Shown here in pieces: positions 35,007-46,246 of a stretch of 64,000 bases of DNA (within the stretch, counting starts at the first letter, position 1; every line of letters starts with the position of its first letter). The notes beneath the pieces are model-generated. The model was not told the origin of the DNA. It saw nothing but the letters and a program-made list of their open reading frames with translations, and made no database searches. A program made the position numbers and the translations under genes. This DNA is from Blastocladiella emersonii ATCC 22665. Lineage: Eukaryota > Blastocladiomycota > Blastocladiomycetes > Blastocladiales > Blastocladiaceae. The stretch lies in assembly GCA_025594325.1 (NCBI GenBank), contig JANHCV010000002.1, positions 1,178,001 to 1,242,000 on the forward strand. The letters are read 5' to 3'.

Positions 35007-36044
35007 GGTGAGAGCGGGGACGGGCGCTTGGTCCACGGCGCGCACGGGTCCGGATCGGGGACAGACGGACGGCAGGCGGGCGGGCTACGCGAGCGGATCG
35101 GATCGAGGAGCGCGAGAGGGGCGGGCGAGTTAGCGCCGATACATCAGAGAGAGAGGGGCAGGTTGGGTCAGCGAGAGAGAGGGAAGAGGGCGGCGACAGC
35201 GACAAGGGTGGCGGTGGGGGTTCCTTGGCGGCGGCGGCGGCCGCCGCAGGCAGTTGAACAAGGCGCGGCCGACCGAGACCAACTGGCGCCAATGGAGTTT
35301 GGCTCGGCGCCAGCACGCAGGCGTGGTTCCCACGGTGCATACGATCGGCGCACTGCGGCCGCCGCGGTCGGAGAAAAATCATGCCGGCGAAGCGCAGCGG
35401 GCGCGAACACGGACGTGGCGAGGGCGAGGGCCGGTTGAAAGTGCGCACGACGCGCCGATATCGCGCCGTATTTACTTGCGCAGGGCGAGGCGGACCGGGT
35501 CGCTGGAGCGGCGGAGCGGCACAGGTGCTCGAATTCGCGGCGCGAAGGGGATGGAGGAGCTGGCCGAGCACAGGGAGGCGATCGGACGCGACGACGCGAC
35601 GTGACGCGTCGGCAGTGCGGTTCCAAATGCATCGGGTTCGTACAGGTTCCGTGCTGCTGCGTGTCTCGCGGCGGCGGCGGGGCGGTGAACACGAAGGGAG
35701 AGAGGGAGAGGAAACAGGCGCGAGCGTGGGAACCGCGTGCGGCGAGACATCAGCGGAGAGACAGACACGCGCGCGTGCGCCCGCGCGTGCGCCACCGCGC
35801 TCGGCGCCCCACACGTGCCGCAAAACCTAACCTAATCACCGCGCTGAAAACGGGCGAAACCGGCGTCACGCGAGCGGCACCTGACGTTCCGCCACGCGCC
35901 CGCGTCATCGTTGCCGCGTCGCTCGGAGGGACGCGCCGTTCATGCCCCGCGCACCCCAATCCGCACCAGCAACGGATCCCTCGCCTCGTGCTACGCATCC
36001 ACCCCACCGCCACCACGCAACGTAACTCGACGCATCGACCCGCC
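35007..36044. promoter_or_regulatory. Divergent intergenic region of HMG-CoA reductase and proteasome beta-5
   Basis: 1038 bases between two start codons. No supported gene; frames here are low-complexity. No TATA box is evident. A CCTAACCTAATCACC word near 35824 and GAGA-rich runs near 35149 are the only distinct features. Confidence 0.4.
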
Positions 36045-36985
36045 ATGGCGCCCCCCGGCCTCGACCTTAGCTTCCTCGACGCGGCGCCCACGGGCGGCCT
36101 CGCCCTCGCCCACGCCGCCTCCACCGAGTCGTCGGCCCTCGGCGTGTCGGCCGCTGCCCCCGGCACCCTCGACCTGACGTTTGCCGTCGCCGCGGGCACC
36201 GGCGACCCCGCCGCCTTCTCGCTCGCCACCTCGTCGACCGACGACACCCCCAAGGAGGCGGGCGGCCCGCGCGTGCGCATGGTCCACGGCACCACCACCC
36301 TCGCCTTCAAGTACCAGGGCGGCGTCGTGGTCGCCGTCGACTCGCGCGCCTCGGCCGGCGCCTACATTGCCTCGCAGTCGGTCAAGAAGGTCATCGAGAT
36401 CAACCCCTACCTGCTCGGCACCATGGCCGGCGGTGCTGCTGACTGTCAGTTCTGGCAGCGCGAGCTCGGCCGTCGCTGCCGGTACTGTTCTCCTTTTCTT
36501 CCTGGCTCGATCGCACTCCCACTCACACCTCCCCCATGCGTAGCCTCTACGAGCTCCGCAACAAGGAGCGCATCTCGGTCGCCGCCGCCTCCAAGCTGCT
36601 CGCCAACATGGTCTACAGCTACAAGGGCATGGGCCTGTCCATGGGCACCATGGTCACGGGCTGGGACAAGACGGGCCCCGCCCTCTACTACGTCGACAGC
36701 GACGGCCAGCGCCTCACCTCGCACCTCTTCTCGGTCGGCTCCGGCTCTACCTTCGCCTACGGCATCCTCGACTCCGAGTACCGCTTCGACATGACCCGCG
36801 ACCAGGCCCTCACCCTCGGCCAGCGCGCCATCATGCACGCCACCCACCGCGACGCCTACTCGGGCGGCGTCGTCAACCTCTACCACGTCAACGAGTCGGG
36901 CTGGGAGAAGATCTCGTCCGAGGACGTGTCCGAGCTCTACTACACGGCAAAGGCCCAGCCCGTGCCCTCGCTCATTGCCGCGTGA
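36045..36985 (+). CDS. PRE2: Proteasome subunit beta type-5 (chymotrypsin-like)
   Basis: ATG 36045; intron 36482..36543; TGA 36983..36985; 292 residues. The propeptide is about 82 residues and is cut at [10 protein letters not shown], exposing Thr83 as the catalytic N-terminal threonine. The other active-site residues follow at the standard spacing: Asp (position 17 of the mature protein, residue 99) in [10 protein letters not shown] and Lys (position 33, residue 115) in [30 protein letters not shown] and the motif after the intron, [19 protein letters not shown], are typical of beta-5, as is [10 protein letters not shown] with [14 protein letters not shown]. Role: chymotrypsin-like peptidase of the 20S core. 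All key residues are present. Confidence 0.96.
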
Positions 36986-37666
36986 GCGCCTTGGTCGGAT
37001 TGGTCGGTTGTGCACCAGTATATACAGTTCATTTTTTTTTCTGACCGTCTTGTCTCGCTCTGCCTCCGACTTGCGCAGCTGACACGGCGGGCGGGCGGAC
37101 AGTTGTCCGAGCGGCGATTCCCGCTCCGCTTCCTCCTCGTCCGGCCGACACGGCGGGCGGAGGTCGCTCAGCTGAATGAGCACCGCTCAACTGTGAGGCG
37201 AGCAGCGGACCTTTCTGACTTCGAAACGGGCGCAGCTGGTGGCTCAGCGGCGACGAACGATCGACGCGAAAGACCCAACCCCCACCTTCCCACACCGGAT
37301 CGACGCGTACCGCCCGATGGAGACGCGTTCCGATATCACGTGTTGAGATCAGCAAAGGCATCATCCCTCGCCCAGCGCGCACAGGGACTCGAGCCGGTTC
37401 TCGGCCTACTCCCGTACGCTCGGCGTTATCCGATACTCGGCCCACTCGGCGTATTGCCGCTTGCGACCAAAGTGCGACGCGGCGAGCTCGCGGGGCTAAT
37501 CTCGCAGCCGATCTCGCAGCGAAATGACCGCTCATTCCTCCGCTCGGCCGCCCGCTCGGAAAAAATGCCAAGCACCGCTCCACCGCTCGCGCGCTTCCCG
37601 CTCACCTCACGTTCACCTCCCTCGTCGCTCAGCTCCCGCAGAAAATTAATACATGTAAACGCAGCT
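36986..37666. other. Intergenic region downstream of proteasome beta-5
   Basis: An eleven-base T run near 37030 and otherwise moderately GC-rich sequence. No gene supported. Several weak frames overlap without recognisable content. Confidence 0.45.
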
Positions 37667-38819
37667 CTATGCAAAGTAAATGTCTCGACCCGACCCTGTT
37701 GGCACTCCCTCAGCACCTCGATCGAAGGTCGCCCTCCGCTCGTGCGGGCGCCAGCCGCGCGGCGACGGTCCCAATCTACGACGGGGGCGCCTACGACGGG
37801 GGCGCCTACGCATGGATGGAGATAATGTCGGGTGAAGGGGAACGTGCGCGGGAGTAGTTGATCTTCGTCGGGGGCCCGCGCTCGCGGCCGAGAGAATGTC
37901 AGGCGATGCGGCGCGCTTAGGCGTGACGATGCGCTCGCGTACGAAGACCACACCGGGCGTCACCGCGCGCTCACAGACGAAGGTGATGCCCTCGTCGACG
38001 GCCGCGGCCTCGCGCGCAGGCGGGTCGTTCGGCTGCGACGCGACCGCTGCGCGTCGTCACGCTGGGCCAGACTCGTCCGCGTCGTTGACCGCAGCGGCCT
38101 CGCGCGCAGCAGTCGCCGCCCAACGACGCGACCGCTGCGCGTCGCCACGCTGGGCCAGCGGCAGCGCGCCTCAAACGCCGTACAGGCCCGCGTGTTGCTT
38201 TATGCTTCTGAGGCCGTGTGCGATCTCGGTCTTGTTGTAGATGAGGAAGAAGAACTGGTCCAGCGCGGTGAAAATTGTGTTCTCGCCCGCGTGCTCAGAC
38301 ACGGCCCCCAAACAGCGACGAGCCGAGGCGGGCTCGCCAAACTCTTCGCCATCAAGCAGATCGACATCACGACCATCGCCGTCGTTGAGGCCTGGAAGCG
38401 GGCGGAACCTACGCCGCGTTAACGCGTAGTCGCTTGAGGGGGCGGTATCTGTGGTTCGTTCGCCGCTGGCGCGACTCAGCGACGCGAGAGTGCGTGCGTT
38501 GTTAAACGAGAGCGAACGGTACAACGAGCTCGTCGTCGTCAAGGTACACGACGCGAAACGCGAATGTAAGCCGCGCTGAGGCTGACGCGAGGAGGAAGCG
38601 TGAGATCGCGCCGTTCGGAGTAAGTGCGGGCGAAGTTGAGCCCGCAGGCGGCCTCGGCTCGAAGCACGTCAGTTGCGTAACAAACTTGGCCTCACTGTCA
38701 ACGGCGACCCATGAGCCGGCGTGGATGCGCGCGTCTTGGCTGTTCGGGTCAACCGCGAAGCGAGGCAGTGGCAAAGCCGCGGGAGGAACGTAGCGCCGAT
38801 CAGAGGCAGCGGAGGACAC
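37667..38819 (-). CDS. Uncharacterised gene, provisional model of two or three exons
   Basis: Not recognised. Minus-strand coding-like stretches: about 38819..38520 (LPLPRFAVDPNSQDARIHAG, ARLTFAFRVVYLDDDELVVP); about 38425..38171 (DVDLLDGEEFGEPASARR, ALDQFFFLIYNKTEIAHGL, ending at a TGA at 38171..38173 unless spliced at the GTACGG just before it); and, after an imperfect duplication, about 38010..37667 (EGITFVCERAVTPGVVFVRE). The first join works only with a weak donor (GTTCGC) and acceptor GCGTAG. No ATG is found in frame at the 5' end; an acceptor TTCCACAG at 38820 suggests a further upstream exon, and a TATATA word lies at 38964..38969. It could be two genes or a decayed one. No function assigned. 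Confidence 0.3.
37975..38165 (-). repeat. Imperfect tandem duplication, two units of about 87 bases
   Basis: Both units contain CTGGCCCAGCGTG, then GACGACGCGCAGCGGTCG or its variant, then CGCGCGAGGCCGC. They differ at roughly one base in eight and by a small indel, which changes frame between units. Confidence 0.65.
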
Positions 38820-39508
38820 TGTGGAAGCGACAAGTTATGTTACGGCTGCCCCCAAGCCAGTGTTCTGCTCCGAGGGCGGAGGGTGGCCGCGACAAACAAG
38901 GAGAGCCGGCGAAGTCAGCGGCTCAGCGGTGTGGGGGGCGAGGGCCCGCTTAGGCGCCTGTCGTATATATGCGATGCATGGTTTCAAATCGATTTATTGA
39001 CACGTTGCTGGGGGAGAGAGAACACGCCAGCACTTGGGCTTTGGCGGAGGAGAGCGGCCGCGACGCGTCGCCGGCAGCGGGGTGAGGTGGAAATCAAGCC
39101 CACGTGAGTGCGAGATCAGCTGCGAGGTGGGCCCACCCGGCGCATTTTGGCTGCAAACGACAATAGTGCTGTAGTTTTGTCAGCGCTGCCGTGACTCAAA
39201 AATGGCCAGCTGACCCGCACTGCCAAGTCTGGAGATCCGTTGCACCGAGGGTTGGCCCGCATTCCCCCCGCGTACGCGTTGTCTCTCGCATCGCGCCACA
39301 GCGCCCAGTGGCGCAATCGCTGGACCACGAGGTCCGAGTTTGAAACTCAAGGGCCTTCAGCCAACCGACCCGTCTCGCTTGACGCGCATGACCTCGTCAA
39401 CCCCCCACACATCCCGGACCACGGTCCCGGGCCCACGATGTCCCCGCGCGAGTGCCCGCATGGGCGGGATTCGCGCCGTGCTGGTCCATGCGGTGGTGCA
39501 TGGGGGCG
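38820..39508. other. Intergenic region upstream of the protease gene
   Basis: No gene supported. Contains a minus-strand TATATA word near 38966 and, at 39305..39360, a short stretch with tRNA-like box words that does not fold into a tRNA (see rejected items). Confidence 0.45.
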
Positions 39509-39516
39509 TATATAAG
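39509..39516 (+). promoter_or_regulatory. TATA box of the subtilisin-like protease gene
   Basis: TATATAAG lies 90 bases upstream of the ATG at 39599 and is followed about 30 bases later by a CACTCGAGCCCAACAACAAC leader, a plausible transcription start region. A clear TATA box is uncommon among the genes in this window and suggests a regulated, strongly expressed gene. Confidence 0.75.
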
Positions 39517-39598
39517 GCCCGCGCGCCCCCGCCCCGCCCTCACTCGAGCCCAACAACAACCACCACCACCTCATAGACCATAGACGTAACCATCCACC

Positions 39599-42500
39599 AT
39601 GGCCCGCGCCCGCAAGCAGTTCTCGCGGACGGTCCTGGCGGCGCTGCTGCTCGCGCTCCTCACCACGGTCCAGACGGCCGAGGCGACGCCGATCCACCCC
39701 AAGGTCGTGCGCGCGCCCGCCCGCCTCCCCGCCGGCGCCGCCATCGCGCCCAACAAGTACATTGTCGAGTTCACGCAGCCCGCTGCTGCCGCCGCCAAGT
39801 CGCTCGAGGCCACGCCCGAGGCCGCTTCGGCCCGCGCGACCACCCAGCACAACAACTTTGCGTCCTTCGTGTAAGTCCCGATCGCGTCGTGTCGCGACTC
39901 GTCGCGAGTGATCTGGTCGCTGATCTCGCCTTCTCCTCGCGTATCTAGCGCCAAGAACAAGCTCCCCGTCAAGGTGCAGCGCACCTACAAGAAGCTGATC
40001 AACGGCGCGTCGGTCGACATCCGGTCGCACGACGACCTGGTCAAGGTGGCCTCGGCGCCCGGCGTGCGCAAGGTGTACCCGGTCATCACCTACTCGATCC
40101 CCGAGAAGCCCAACAAGAACCCGAACCCCGTGTTCCCCGAGTTCGCCAACAACCTGACCGAGGTGCTGTCGCTGCGCGAGAAGTTCCCGCACCTCGACGG
40201 CCGCGGCGTGCTCGTCGGCATCGTCGACTCGGGCCTCGACTGGCAGCACCCGGCGTTCGCCGAGCCCGGCAAGACCTGCGACACGCTCTTCGGCCCCGGC
40301 TGCCGTCTCGTCAAGGGCTACGACTTTGTCGGCGACAAGTACAACGCCAAGTTCCCCGAGACGTCGACGCCCGCGCCCGACAACGACCCCATGGACAACT
40401 GCAACGGCCACGGCACGCACGTCGCGGGCATTGCGCTCGGCAACGACGACAAGATCCTCGGTGTCGCGCCCGCGGCTTCGGTTGCCTCGTACAAGATCTT
40501 CGGGTGCGAGGGCTCGACCGGCACCGACATCATCCTGTCGGCGCTCGAGCGCGCGTACGAGGACGGCGTGCACATCATCAACCTGTCGATTGGCGGCGGG
40601 CGCGTCGGCGACGAGTACGTCGAGGCGCAGGCCATCAACCGTCTCGTCGAGAACGGCGTCTACGTCGCCGTCGCGGCCAGTAACGAGGGCGACCTCGGGT
40701 TCTCGCAGGTCACGTCGCCCGGCACCGCGCAGCTCGCGCTGACCGTGGCGAGTTTCCAGAACTCGCACGAGTGGCTCAACTCGGCCGTCTTGTCGGGCGT
40801 CGCCGGCCAGAAGGACGTCTCGTTCGCGTACTCGGGCACCGCTGGCTCCGAGAAGTACGTGTTCGCGCCCAACACGCCGTTCAACGTGGTCCGGTCGACC
40901 AAGCCGTCGTCGGCGCTCGACGACGGGTGCGAGCCGTTCCCCGCCAACCACTTCGCCGGCAGCATCGCCCTCGTGCGCCGCGGCACCTGCGCCTTCTCCG
41001 ACAAGGCCAAGCACGCCCAGGACGCGGGCGCCGTCGGCGTCCTCATCTACAACCGCGAGCCCGGATCGCTCGCCGGCGGCGTCATCGACCCCACGATCAA
41101 CACGATCCCCGTCGGGTTCCTCGCCGGCACCCTCGGCAACGCCATCTACGACGCGGCCGCGACCCAGTCGGCCGTCAACATCTCGTTCAACAAGGACAAG
41201 AAGTTCTTCGTCTCCACCACCGCCGGCCAGCCCAGCGACTTTTCGTCGTGGGGTCTCGACATCAACCTGCGCCTCAAGCCGTCGGTCGCCGCCGTGGGCG
41301 GGAATGTCGTCTCGGCGTACCCGCGCGCCATGGGCGCCTACGCGCAGCTCGACGGTACCTCCATGGCCTCGCCGCACGCCGCGGGCTCCGTGGCGCTCTA
41401 CGCGCAGCATCTCGGGATTTCCGAGGGCGTCGAGTCGTTCAAGGAGCTCGAGCGCCGGTTCATGAACACGGCGCGCCCGTACTTCCTTCCCTCGGGCGTC
41501 GACGTCGCCGAGTCGCCCGCCAAGCAGGGCGCGGGTCTCATTGACACGCTCGCTGCACTCACCACCACCGTCTCGGTGACGCCGCCCAAGCTCGAGTTCG
41601 GCGACGCGCCCAACTGGCCCAAGGCGGCCAAGAAGACGGCCAAGCTGCAGATCACCAACACGGGCAAGGAGACGGTCACGTACACGCTGTCGCACACGCC
41701 GTCGCGCGCGGTGCTCGGTGAGGGCGGCCGCAAGACGGCCGAGTTCACGTACGCCGACGTGCACGCGCGCGTCACCTTCGACAAGGCCACGGTCACCCTC
41801 AAGCCCAACACGGCCGCCACCGTCAAGGTCACGGTCGACCCGAACGTGCCCCTGCTCGGCAAGCTCCCCGAGGACGGACACTGGATGTACTCGGGCTACG
41901 TCAAGTTCCAGACCCCGACCCACGAGAAGAACATTTACGTGCCGTACGCGCTCGTGATCGGCGACTACAACGACTGGATGGTCGTCCCCGGCCCCAACGA
42001 CGCCGGCGCCCCCGCCCTCGGCAACGGCCTCCTCGGCGCCGACAAGGACGCGCCCGTGTTCGACGGCTCGGTCGTCCCGACCTTCAACCTGTCGTCGCCC
42101 GCGTCGCGCCCCGCGCTCTCGCTGACCACCGTGTACCCGACCCGCAAGCTCGCCGTGTCGGTGCGCGATGCCGCCACCAAGAAGGCCGTCGGCTACCTCG
42201 CCGCCGAGGAGTACTTTGAGGCCACCTCGCTCGTCTTCCCCGAGGGCGGCTGGACCGGCGCCATGCTCGACTCGGTCGCGCCCGACGCCAAGCAGATCAA
42301 CGTCACCGACGGCACCTACTACATCGCCATCGAGTACGTCCGCTCCTACACGTTCGACAAGGCGCCCCGCGATATCGACGCCGCCCTGTTCGTCGGCTAC
42401 AAGTCGCCCAAGTTCATCATTGACCGCTCGGGCAAGTCGACCACCACCTCGGCCGCGTCGACCTCGACCTCGACCTCGACCACCTCGGCTTCGGCTTCCT

Positions 42501-43222
42501 CGTCGGCTACCGAGACCGCCACGGGCTCGGCCACCGCCACTGGCTCCGCTTCGGCCACCGAGACCGCCACGGGCTCGGCGACCGGCTCCGCCACCGCGAC
42601 GGGCTCGACCTCGGCTCCGTACGGCCGCAAGACGACCGACGCGACGTACACGGTCCCCGCGACGACGTCCGTCGCGACCGTCCCCGCGACAACCTCGACC
42701 GCGACCGCGACCGCCTCGAGCACCTACCCTGCCGTGACCTCGGTCGTGACGCTCCCCGCCACCACCAAGGTCGTCACGGTCCCCGCCACCACCATCTACG
42801 TGCCCGCCGCCACCGGCACCGAGCCGTGCACCGCCACCGTCGTCGTGGGCACCAAGACGACCGTCGTCCCGCCCACGTACGCGACCGTCGTCGCCACGTC
42901 GACGGCCGCCAACGGCGCCGGCTACATCACGGTTACCAAGACGGTCGCTGTCGACGGCGCGCTCCCGACCGGCGCCAAGCTCGTTGAGAAGAAGCCCGCC
43001 TACGGCAAGGGTTACGCGCCCGCCGACGCTGACAAGCCTGCGGCGACCACGCCCGCTGGCGAGTACGGCTACGGCAACGCCGGCAAGGACGCCGAGGAGC
43101 CCACGGCTACCACGCCCGCTGGCGAGTACGGTAGCTACGGCAAGGACGCCGAGGTGCCCACGGCCACGGCGCCTGCCAAGAAGCACAAGAAGTGCCACCC
43201 CAAAACCAAGGCCGCCTACTAG
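39599..43222 (+). CDS. Secreted subtilisin-like serine protease with PA domain and Ser/Thr-rich tail
   Basis: ATG 39599; intron 39871..39948; TAG 43220..43222; 1181 residues. A signal peptide covers about residues 1-29, followed by an I9-type inhibitory propeptide (APNKYIVEFTQPAAAAAKS). The subtilase domain has the full triad: Asp184 in LVGIVDSGLDW, His245 in NGHGTHVAGIALG and Ser562 in DGTSMASPHAAGSV. A protease-associated (PA) insert lies between His and Ser (FAGSIALVRRGTCAFSDKA). A beta-rich domain follows (TVSVTPPKLEFGDAPNWP), as in cell-envelope and cucumisin-type proteases. The last 330 residues are Thr/Ser/Ala-rich with TETATGSATATGS runs and ATTPAGEYG repeats, likely O-glycosylated, ending in KKHKKCHPKTKAAY with no GPI signal. 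Role: extracellular or wall-associated protein degradation. Confidence 0.92.
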
Positions 43223-44107
43223 ACGATGATGGTTTTTGATGATGGCTAGGAAGAGTTTTTGATCGAATGGATTCCCAATTTTGCTCCACTACGTGTCTCG
43301 GTTGGCGTTCCGGGTGATCGCGAGAGGTGATCTCCGGTCTGATGTCAGTCACGTGAGTGGCGCAACGCGTCTCCGAACGCGTTTTCGATGGGCGGGCGGC
43401 CGCCGCCGGGGACCTTGCAGAGGACCAGCGGCGGTCGACGATGCTGATGGCGCGGAAGCAGTCGGAGGCTCGTGCAACGCGATCTGCGCCGCAATTGCCT
43501 GCTCCGCGACGCCGAGCTGCGCCACGTGGAGGGTATGACCCACCAGCGCGCGCGCCGTGCCGAGTTGCAGGGGGCTCTCGGCCTTCGACGCGCGAGTTTA
43601 GTCGAGCGACATGGACGCCAGGCCGGGCGGCTCGAGCGCCGACAGCGCGCCGGACGTCAACGTCGACGTCGCGCCGAGCAGCGGCTGGGGCTGTGGCGGC
43701 GGTGCGGCGGCCCCGTGTTCTTGGATCGGATGCACGGTGTTGAATGAGTGTCTCCGCGCGGCTTCAGGAGCGAGAACGCGGAGTCGCAGAGACGCAGATC
43801 GAATCGCGAATTATCAAGGCGCCCGCACGAAGTCAAAGTGGGAGACAATTTACGCGCGCGTGTCCCGCATTCGCGTGTGGCCGCGACCGCGCGGACCAGG
43901 CCACACGTGAGCCGTGGCGCAGCGCGTCTCCCGCGTCTCAAGCGCGCTTCACTCGGGTGCTCAGCTCGCGTGTGCGTGTCCCAATCGCGCTTCGCGGAAA
44001 AGAACGTGCGATGATTATTCGTGCACCGCGTCATCGACCACTTCTGAAAGCCGCCGGCGACGCCAACCAGCGCGGTCGCGCAGGAGAGCGCCAAGTTCGG
44101 CGGCGCC
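43223..44107. other. Region upstream of seven-helix copy 2
   Basis: By position this should hold the N-terminal half of family copy 2, but no sequence like helices 1-3 of copy 1 was found on either strand. A short frame from ATG 43610 (MDARPGGSSADSAPDVNVDV) is possible but unsupported. One exact 13-base word lies at 43358..43370. Confidence 0.4.
43358..43370 (+). promoter_or_regulatory. Recurrent 13-base word TGGCGCAACGCGT
   Basis: Exact copy. Together with the copy at 47968 it is part of a longer shared stretch of about 28 bases (TCA.TCAC.TGAG before the word and a C after it) with only two differences. Confidence 0.35.
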
Positions 44108-44869
44108 GTGTCGCACCTCAACATGCTCCGCCGCCGGTCTTCGCTGATGCTCGAGCGCGTCGTTCTCTTTGCACTGTTCGGCACGGGCGTGGGTCTGATC
44201 GCATACTCATCGAACCTCAAGTTCACCTTCGTCAACGCGGCGGGCCGGTGCGCGTCGACGCAGCTGTGGTCCAACAACGTCGGCAAACTGCTCCTCTGCG
44301 TCGTTCACGGCGGCGTCCTGTTCATCTTCGCGAAACCGCTCATCGGCCACCCCCGCCGCGCGCACATATCGGGCTTCGCGTCGTCCGCGACCACGCTGCG
44401 CCGCCTGCTGCGCGACCAGACGATGCGGCTCTCCGTTGCAATCCTCGTGTACCTCGTCACGTCGATCCTCGGCCTCGCCAACGCCGTCGACCCGAGCACG
44501 CTCTACGTCCTGTTCTCGGCACAGAACGCGGCGGGGATGTGGGCCGCGTGCGCCGCGGCCGCCGCCACGTCGCGCAGCGCGTCGCAGGGCGGGCTCACGG
44601 GCGGATCGACGTCGTCGAGTACGGGCCGCAACGTGACGATTGGCGGGCTCGGCGCGCCATCAACGGGCAATCTCACTGGGAACAGCAGCAGCGGCATCAT
44701 CCGCGGGTCGAGCGTGCAGCTCAGTGCACCGGCGTCGTCCGGGACGCGCGCGTCCAGCTCGATGCTCCTCGCGTCGCCGCTCAAGGGATCGGGCGCAGTG
44801 GGATCGAGCTCGGGCCGGCTCGCCGCGCCCGCAGGGCTTTCCGTGTCGACTATGGAGCTGCGCGATTAG
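44108..44869 (+). pseudogene. Seven-helix membrane family copy 2, C-terminal half only
   Basis: The open frame starts in helix 4 equivalents and ends with TAG at 44867..44869, about 253 residues. Matches to copy 1: VGLIAYSSNLK (copy 1 MGLVAHSSYLK), NNVGKLLLCVVHGGVL, MRLSVAILVYLVTSILGLA, and LYVLFSAQNAAGMWAA. The tail is Ser/Gly-rich. The three N-terminal helices of copy 1 are not seen upstream. An AG acceptor just before GAGAGCGCC near 44085 could connect to an upstream exon, so a functional gene with divergent 5' exons is not excluded; a 5'-truncated duplicate is simpler. Confidence 0.6.
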
Positions 44870-45120
44870 CGTCATGCGCGGGGCCAGGTGTTCAATAGAC
44901 ACGAGTCGGGACAGACTTCATTGCAGTAGCGGTGAGGATCATGGTCGTGGTCAAGAAGGCCTTGTCCATGGCCATTGCGAGAGGAGTCGCCTCATGAGTG
45001 AGTACTATCACGCAGCTACTTCGGGAGGGGCACAAAAGAGTACATGTAGCACGGAAGAGATTTTTATTCACACCGATTGCAGCGAATGAGGGTATAGGCA
45101 TCACCGCTGCGCGCTCGCAC

Positions 45121-45780
45121 TTACGAGCGCTTGTTGCCGCGCGTCGGCGACTGAGGACGGCGCTGGTCCTGCTGCTGCTTCTCCTGCTGGGCCGGGGCCT
45201 GCTTCTGCTGAGCGGGAGCCTGCTTGATCTGGGCCGCGGCCGGCACCTGCTTGGCCTCAGGCGACTGCGCGCGCTGCTGCTGCTGGGCGGGCGCTTGCTT
45301 GGCGGCGGGGGCAGCCTGCTTCGACTGTGCCGAGAGCGGGCGCGCCGCGGCGGCCTGCTGCTGCTGCTTGAGCTGGGGCTGCGCCGACTGGGCGCGAGCC
45401 TGATGCTGCTGTGGCGCGGCCTGCTTGATCTGCGGCGACTGGGCGCGAGCCTGAGCGGGGGCGGCCTTCTGCTGCTTCGGGGCGGCGGCCTTGAGCTGCT
45501 GCTGCGGGACGGCGGCCTTGATCTGCTGCTGCTGAGGAGCCGCGGCGGCCTGCTTCGGCTGAGCTGACTGCGCGCGAGGCTGCTGCTGAGGAGCCTGCTG
45601 CTGCTTGGCCTGGGGTGACTGAGCGCGGGCCGGAGTGGCCTGATGCTGTTTGGCCTGCTGCTGCTGCTGCGACTTGGCGGCGGCGGCGGCGGGCGCCTGC
45701 ATGGTCTTGGCGTTCGCGGCCTGGGCCTGCTGCTGGTGAACAGCCTGGCGCTGGGCGGAGTTGATCTGAGTGCGACCCAT
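45121..45780 (-). CDS. Gln/Ala/Pro-rich disordered protein with RAQSP/RAQSA repeats
   Basis: Single exon, ATG 45780 to TAA 45121..45123, 219 residues. Nearly the whole protein is built from Q, A, P, K and S. The motif RAQS followed by P or A occurs about seven times, spaced irregularly, and there are several QQQQ runs. The C-terminus is basic (RRPQSPTRGNKRS). There is no signal peptide, membrane segment or folded domain. The Ser-Pro sites are potential targets of proline-directed kinases. A TATA box (45867..45873) precedes the gene, which argues it is a real, expressed gene rather than a chance frame. Function unknown. Confidence 0.65.
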   Translation of the reverse strand: MGRTQINSAQRQAVHQQQAQAANAKTMQAPAAAAAKSQQQQQAKQHQATPARAQSPQAKQQQAPQQQPRAQSAQPKQAAAAPQQQQIKAAVPQQQLKAAAPKQQKAAPAQARAQSPQIKQAAPQQHQARAQSAQPQLKQQQQAAAARPLSAQSKQAAPAAKQAPAQQQQRAQSPEAKQVPAAAQIKQAPAQQKQAPAQQEKQQQDQRRPQSPTRGNKRS

Positions 45781-45866
45781 GTTGGAAAGGATGAGGTAGG
45801 AGTGACTTGATGCTTCTTGAGATGCAAGAGTGAAGAACGGTACGAGAAGGGCGAGGCGAGGCCGAT

Positions 45867-45873
45867 CTTTATA
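45867..45873 (-). promoter_or_regulatory. TATA box upstream of the Gln-rich gene
   Basis: Reads TATAAAG on the minus strand, 87 bases upstream of the ATG at 45780, within otherwise GC-rich sequence. Confidence 0.65.
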
Positions 45874-45920
45874 GGGTCGGCCCGCCGCCGTTCATGGCTG
45901 CATGCCCCTCACCGAGTCTG

Positions 45921-45954
45921 CGCATTCGCATTCGCATCCGCATTCGCATTTGCG
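45921..45954 (+). repeat. Hexanucleotide repeat, about five GCATTC-type units
   Basis: Imperfect GCATTC/GCATCC/GCATTT units in a row, about 140 bases upstream of the Gln-rich gene start. Confidence 0.8.
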
Positions 45955-46061
45955 GAGTGCGACTGACAGAGCGGTGCTGCGGAGTGGCGTGCGAGACACG
46001 GTGCGAGACATTTCGGCCGCGACCACTCAGCGCGCGCCGCGGTCACGCCGTGGCTGAGAAC

Positions 46062-46074
46062 ACGCGTTGCGCCA
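46062..46074 (-). promoter_or_regulatory. Recurrent 13-base word, minus orientation
   Basis: Exact reverse complement of TGGCGCAACGCGT, 282 bases upstream of the Gln-rich gene ATG and on the same strand as that gene. Confidence 0.3.
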
Positions 46075-46246
46075 TTCCAGCCCTGCTGTCGCTCGTTGAA
46101 CTTTGAGAAGAATTGATCAATTACTCAAGCGTCCGAAATGCCCGTGTCAAAGAAATGATAGCATATCCGGCACCCAGTTGCGGGATCCCGGCGACTCGCC
46201 TCGCTGTCCGTGGCCACAAACGTGTGTCGGAGAACTGATTATATAA

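Noticed and set aside
39305-39360. tRNA-like A-box and B-box words (TGGCGCAATCGCTGG, then GGTCCGAGTTTGAAAC)
   Set aside because: The spacing is too short for an anticodon arm and no acceptor stem can be paired; not a tRNA gene.
39347-43198. Antisense open frame of about 1280 codons opposite the subtilase
   Set aside because: It exactly shadows the protease gene, is made of Arg/Gly/Val-rich low-complexity sequence and has no motif; long antisense frames are expected in very GC-rich genes.
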